This document shows, one piece after another, positions 60,105-64,000 of a DNA stretch of 64,000 bases. The notes below the pieces were generated by a model. The model was not told the origin of the DNA. It saw nothing but the letters and a program-made list of their open reading frames with translations, and did not search any database. The position numbers and the translations under genes are program-made. Each line of letters opens with the position of its first letter. Position 1 is the stretch's first letter. The stretch is from contig JAQSYP010000006.1 in NCBI GenBank assembly GCA_029256085.1, forward strand, positions 34,754-98,753. The letters are read 5' to 3'. Source of the stretch: Caryophanales bacterium. Its GTDB lineage: Bacteria; Bacillota; Bacilli; CAJFEE01.

Positions 60105-62567
60105 TTGTCAGATAACACTAATCATCAAATAAAAGATATTAATATAAGTCAAGAAATGAAGGCGTCATTTTTAGATTATGCTATGAGTGTAATCGTATCT
60201 CGTGCACTACCTGATGTGAGAGATGGTCTTAAACCAGTTCATAGACGTATTTTATATGCAATGAATGATTTAGGTATGACAGCTGATAAAGCTTACAAAA
60301 AGTCAGCTAGAATTGTCGGGGAAGTTATTGGTAAATATCATCCACATGGTGATACTGCTGTTTATGACACTATGGTTAGAATGGCACAAGACTTTAACTA
60401 TAGACACATGTTAGTTGATGGCCATGGTAACTTCGGTTCTATTGATGGTGACGCTGCAGCGGCAATGCGTTATACAGAAGCGCGTATGTCTAAAATAGCA
60501 ATGGAGCTTATTAGAGATATTAATAAAGATACTATTGACTATAAAGATAATTATGATGGTTCAGAAAAGGAACCAGTAATTTTACCTGCTCGTTTTCCTA
60601 ATCTATTAGTAAATGGTGCAACTGGTATTGCTGTTGGTATGGCTACAAATATACCGCCACATAATTTAGGTGAAGTAATTGATGGAGTATTAGAACTTAG
60701 TAAAAATCCAGAAATAACTATTGCAGAACTTATGGAGCATGTACAAGGTCCTGATTTACCTACTGCAGGGATTATCTTAGGTAAATCTGGTATAAGAAGA
60801 GCTTTTGAAACCGGTAAAGGATCAATTACAATCAGAGCTAAGGTAGAAATCGAAACAAAAGCAAACGGACGAGAGACTATTTTAGTCCATGAAATCCCTT
60901 ATCAAGTAAATAAATCAAGATTAATCGAAAGAATTGCTGAATTAGTTAGAGATAAGAAAATTGACGGTATAACTGATTTAAGAGATGAATCAGATAGAAA
61001 TGGCATGCGTATTGTAATGGAAGTTAGAAGAGATGCTAATGCAGGTGTAATTGTAAATAATTTATACAAGCAAACAGCACTACAAACTACTTTTGGTATT
61101 AATACTCTTGCCTTAGTTAATGGTGAGCCTAAAGTCCTAAATTTAAAAGAGGTTCTAAGACACTATTTAGATCATCAAGTCGTTGTTATTAGAAGAAGAA
61201 CTATTTTTGAACTTAATAAGGCAGAAGCTAGGGCACATATTCTAGAAGGATTAAGAATCGCATTAGATCATATTGATGCAATTATTAAATTAATACGTAG
61301 TTCTCAAACAGCTGAAGCAGCTAAAGAAGGTTTAATGACGCAATTTAGTCTTTCTGAGAAGCAAGCACAGGCAATTTTAGATATGCGTTTACAACGTTTA
61401 ACTGGACTAGAGCGTGAGAAGATTGAGGATGAATATAATTCATTAACAATTCTTATTAATGAACTTAAAGAAATTTTAGGTTCTGAAGAAAAAGTATATG
61501 AAATTATTCGTACTGAACTACAAGAGGTAAAAGAAAGATATAGTAACAAAAGAAGAACAGAAATAATGTTAGGTGGATTTGATTCTATTGAAGATGAAGA
61601 TTTAATTCCTGAACAGACTGTCGCTATAACATTAACTCATAAAGGTTATATAAAAAGACAACCACTATCAACCTATAGAGCACAAAGACGTGGAGGTAGA
61701 GGCGTTCAAGGAATGGGAACTAATGACGATGACTTTATCGAACAATTAGTTACTACATCGACTCATAATCATATACTATTCTTTACAAATAGAGGTAAAG
61801 TTTATAGAAGTAAAGGCTATGAAATCCCTGAATATAGTAGAACAGCAAAAGGAATTCCAATTGTAAATTTACTAGAATTAGATAAAGATGAAAGAATAAA
61901 TGCAATAATTCCTGTTAGTGAATTTAGTGATAATTGTTATTTACTATTCACTACTAAAGAAGGGATAGTTAAGCGTGTTCAACTTGATTACTTCTCAAAA
62001 ATTAGAACTAATGGCTTAATCGCTATTAACATTAGAGAACAAGACGAGCTTATATCGGTTAGAAAAACTGACGGTGAAAAGGAACTTGTTATTGGAACTA
62101 AAAAAGGCTTCTTAATTAGATTTAATGAAAATGAAATTAGATCTATGGGAAGAACTGCAACAGGTGTTAAAGGGATTAGATTAAGAGACGGAGATTTAGT
62201 TGTTGGTGCTGAAATTGCAGAAAAGGATACTGAAATTTTAGTAGTAACACAAAATGGATTCGGTAAAAGAACATCAGTTGATGAGTATCGCTTACAGTCA
62301 AGAGGTGGTAAAGGTATTATCACGTGTAATATTACTGAAAAAAATGGTGAAGTTGTTTCACTTAAATCCGTTACTGGTGATGAAGACTTAATGATAATGA
62401 CTGCGAGCGGAATTATAATTAGAACGCCAGTAGAGTATATATCAAAGCAAGGTCGAAATACACAAGGTGTTAGACTAATTAAGCTAGGTGAAAATGGTGA
62501 GGTTGCCACAGTCGCTGTAGTTGAAAAAGAACAAATTACCGAAGCTGATGAAGAAATAGAAGAATAA
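60105..62567 (+). CDS. gyrA: DNA gyrase subunit A
   Basis: The catalytic Tyr123 lies in [14 protein letters not shown]; the quinolone-pocket stretch [11 protein letters not shown] has Thr84 at the place of E. coli Ser83. The C-terminal beta-pinwheel carries the GyrA box QRRGGRG. TTG at 60105 has GGAGG upstream. 820 aa. Confidence 0.98.
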   Translation: MSDNTNHQIKDINISQEMKASFLDYAMSVIVSRALPDVRDGLKPVHRRILYAMNDLGMTADKAYKKSARIVGEVIGKYHPHGDTAVYDTMVRMAQDFNYRHMLVDGHGNFGSIDGDAAAAMRYTEARMSKIAMELIRDINKDTIDYKDNYDGSEKEPVILPARFPNLLVNGATGIAVGMATNIPPHNLGEVIDGVLELSKNPEITIAELMEHVQGPDLPTAGIILGKSGIRRAFETGKGSITIRAKVEIETKANGRETILVHEIPYQVNKSRLIERIAELVRDKKIDGITDLRDESDRNGMRIVMEVRRDANAGVIVNNLYKQTALQTTFGINTLALVNGEPKVLNLKEVLRHYLDHQVVVIRRRTIFELNKAEARAHILEGLRIALDHIDAIIKLIRSSQTAEAAKEGLMTQFSLSEKQAQAILDMRLQRLTGLEREKIEDEYNSLTILINELKEILGSEEKVYEIIRTELQEVKERYSNKRRTEIMLGGFDSIEDEDLIPEQTVAITLTHKGYIKRQPLSTYRAQRRGGRGVQGMGTNDDDFIEQLVTTSTHNHILFFTNRGKVYRSKGYEIPEYSRTAKGIPIVNLLELDKDERINAIIPVSEFSDNCYLLFTTKEGIVKRVQLDYFSKIRTNGLIAINIREQDELISVRKTDGEKELVIGTKKGFLIRFNENEIRSMGRTATGVKGIRLRDGDLVVGAEIAEKDTEILVVTQNGFGKRTSVDEYRLQSRGGKGIITCNITEKNGEVVSLKSVTGDEDLMIMTASGIIIRTPVEYISKQGRNTQGVRLIKLGENGEVATVAVVEKEQITEADEEIEE

Positions 62568-62589
62568 AAAATTCTAGAGGGTGAAGGAA

Positions 62590-63660
62590 TTGAAAGTTCA
62601 TTCAGAACAATTAATAAGTGGATGTATCTTAAAAGAGCCGATATTTTCACTTACATCTAAGCCTATTGTTCCTAGAAAAACTATATTGAATGAAACGCAC
62701 ATTGAATTCATTAAAACTTTTATGATAAAAGAAGTAGAAGTAGAAGAGTTACTAAGCAACGGTGAACTATTCAATCCTAAACCAATTCAAAAAAAGTCGG
62801 ATGATATTAACTCTATAAAAGATATTTTCATTAGTGATTATTTAAATACTGTCCAAAAATACAAAGAAATGTTTAATTCATGGACAAACGGAAACAAAGT
62901 AAATATTAATGAGCTTAGAAATATATTCTACCCTTTGCTTGAAAAAGCATTTGAATGTCCAGATGAAGTCTTTTTTCTAAGTAATTATAGTAAGAAAGAG
63001 GACTACATTTATCACCATTCAGTATCTATTGCTTTAATGGCAGCTATTTTAGCATCAAAATTAAATAATAATCTAATGGATTGTTTCCAAATTAGTTTTT
63101 CTGCATTGTTATGTGACATAGGACTTACTAAAATACAATCAAATATATTAAACAAAAGCGATAACCTCACAAAAGAAGATAATGATGAAATAAAAAAGCA
63201 TGCAACATATAGTTTTAGAATTCTTTCTAATATAGAAGGGATACCAGATGATATAAAAATGGTAGCACTTCAACATAACGAACGATTAGATGGTAGTGGA
63301 TACCCACTTGGTATTAGTGGTTCTAAACTTCATTATTACACTAAGATTATAGGTGTTGTAGACGAATTTCATTCATTGGTGAGTGATCAATATAATAATA
63401 AAAAGATATCACCATATAAAGCAGTTGAAGTTTTAACTAACGAACATTTTGGTAAGTTTGATCTACAAGTTATAAATACTTTAATAAACTGTATTTGTAA
63501 TCTAGAACCTGGTGACTATGTTAAACTTTCTAATGGTAAAATTGGTGAAATTGTTTTTATTGATCCAAATTACAAAACTAGACCAATGGTTAAGGTAGAA
63601 GAAGATGACATTATTACTTTAACTAAAAGCTTAAATATATATATCGATGAATTACTATAA
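62590..63660 (+). CDS. HD-GYP-like domain protein with altered metal ligands
   Basis: An N-terminal part of about 120 residues precedes a domain with the HD-GYP order: HHSVSIAL, then LLCDIGLTKI where canonical proteins have LLHDIGK, KKHATYS, QHNERLDGSGYP for the HHExxDGxGYP motif, and GVVDEFHSL. The HD His is replaced by Cys and one of the paired His by Asn, so phosphodiesterase activity may be lost or altered. TTG at 62590 has GAGGG 8 nt upstream; GTG at 62581 overlaps it. It follows gyrA by 22 bp and is likely cotranscribed. Confidence 0.82.
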   Translation: MKVHSEQLISGCILKEPIFSLTSKPIVPRKTILNETHIEFIKTFMIKEVEVEELLSNGELFNPKPIQKKSDDINSIKDIFISDYLNTVQKYKEMFNSWTNGNKVNINELRNIFYPLLEKAFECPDEVFFLSNYSKKEDYIYHHSVSIALMAAILASKLNNNLMDCFQISFSALLCDIGLTKIQSNILNKSDNLTKEDNDEIKKHATYSFRILSNIEGIPDDIKMVALQHNERLDGSGYPLGISGSKLHYYTKIIGVVDEFHSLVSDQYNNKKISPYKAVEVLTNEHFGKFDLQVINTLINCICNLEPGDYVKLSNGKIGEIVFIDPNYKTRPMVKVEEDDIITLTKSLNIYIDELL

Positions 63661-63690
63661 AGGAACGTTTTCGTTCCTTTATTTTTTTGG
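63659..63690 (+). terminator. Terminator of the gyrA-HD-GYP unit
   Basis: AAAGGAACG / CGTTCCTTT with a TTTT loop is followed by seven T, overlapping the stop codon. Confidence 0.9.
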
Positions 63691-63698
63691 CTATAACC

Positions 63699-63733
63699 GG
63701 AAAGTATAAACTTCTGCGTAGTTCATACTTTCC
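63699..63733. repeat. Inverted repeat in the gyrA-rrn gap
   Basis: GAAAGTATAAACT pairs with AGTTCATACTTTC around a short loop. Together with the hairpin at 63775-63799 it forms a structured block of about 105 bp upstream of the rrn promoters. Confidence 0.55.
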
Positions 63734-63774
63734 TAACGCATAAGTGCAACTACGGCTCTTCCTTCGCCCTTAAG

Positions 63775-63799
63775 GCTCGGCAATCGCCGAGTTTTCTTT
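63775..63799 (+). terminator. Second terminator-like hairpin before the rrn operon
   Basis: CTCGGC / GCCGAG with an AATC loop (63776-63791) and a TTTTCTTT tail. Confidence 0.65.
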
Positions 63800-63801
63800 A
63801 T

Positions 63802-63830
63802 TTGACAAAATGTAGCTACCAATGTTAATC
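63802..63830 (+). promoter_or_regulatory. Possible upstream rrn promoter (P1)
   Basis: TTGACA at 63802-63807 is followed 17 bp later by only a poor -10 (TTAATC). Tandem promoters are usual for Bacillus rrn operons. Confidence 0.35.
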
Positions 63831-63881
63831 TATATAAACGTCGTTGTTGAACTTTTAAAAAATTAATTTTTAAAATAAAAG

Positions 63882-63910
63882 TTGACATGTAATTGGCGAT
63901 GTGATAAATT
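63882..63910 (+). promoter_or_regulatory. rrn operon promoter (P2)
   Basis: TTGACA (63882-63887), a 17-bp spacer, and TAAATT (63905-63910). A/T-rich sequence just upstream could serve as an UP element. Confidence 0.8.
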
Positions 63911-63917
63911 AATAAAG

Positions 63918-64000
63918 TCGCCATTGCGACATAGTGCTCTTTGAAAACTGAACAACCAACAAAACCAAGCGTCAATTTATGTTTTAAAATAATGAGCTAC
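63918..64000 (+). other. rrn leader; 16S rRNA starts beyond the window
   Basis: TGCTCTTTGAAAACTGAACA is the typical Bacillus rrn leader (antitermination) segment. The 16S 5' end, GAGTTTGATC, is not reached. Confidence 0.8.

Noticed and set aside
61988..62650. 220-codon open frame antisense to gyrA
   Set aside because: It is a shadow of the gyrA beta-pinwheel region with no ribosome site or family.
63733..63975. 80-codon minus-strand frame at the rrn promoter
   Set aside because: It covers a terminator and the rrn promoter and leader on the opposite strand.

Overview
The window is an AT-rich chromosomal segment of a spore-forming member of the Bacillaceae, centred on the replication origin. 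The evidence is the classical Bacillus origin order: rpmH, rnpA, yidC (spoIIIJ), jag, mnmE, mnmG, rsmG, noc, parA (soj) and parB (spo0J) running left from oriC, and dnaA, dnaN, yaaA, recF, gyrB and gyrA running right into a ribosomal RNA operon. A yyaC spore gene, walRKHIJ-htrC and an opuA operon support the same placement. The species cannot be named from sequence reading alone.

Layout from left to right. Positions 1-6150 hold two secreted multidomain proteins on the minus strand: an M4 metallopeptidase with many C-terminal accessory domains, cut by the window edge, and an array of bacterial Ig-like repeats. Positions 6200-11350 hold two copies of a two-gene radical SAM cassette. The copy at 9078-11253 is intact; the copy at 6220-7917 is decayed. 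Between them lie a GNAT acetyltransferase and a small Gly/Pro/Tyr-rich protein. Positions 11400-15280 hold the glycine betaine transporter opuA and a divergent GbsR/MarR-type regulator. Positions 15280-23000 are accessory: a serine hydrolase, three orphan acetyltransferase or Cys-rich pentapeptide genes, malate synthase G, a four-histidine membrane protein and a DUF4230 protein.

From about 23000 the window becomes conserved core: rlmH, yyzF, the wal operon, an M23 cell-wall hydrolase, tRNA-Glu/Asp/Phe, purA, dnaB (replicative helicase), rplI, gdpP, an AzlCD pair, rpsF-ssb-rpsR, ychF, a DUF951 gene, an MscS channel, yyaC, and the chromosome-segregation and tRNA/rRNA-modification genes. oriC is bipartite and flanks dnaA (about 53665-53900 and 55375-55490), with a recognisable unwinding region next to dnaN. 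Gene orientation switches from almost all minus to all plus at dnaA, as expected for bidirectional replication. The window ends in the leader of an rrn operon, before 16S rRNA begins.

Cis-acting sites stand out. Two exact parS sites lie inside parB and inside walK. Clusters of DnaA boxes lie outside oriC, upstream of rlmH and of mnmE. An rpsF leader appears to occlude the ribosome binding site. A compact GC-rich palindromic repeat lies between yyaC and parB. The least explained parts are the radical SAM pair with its decaying duplicate, the Cys-cluster/pentapeptide fusion, the four-His membrane protein and the HD-GYP-like protein after gyrA with altered metal ligands.
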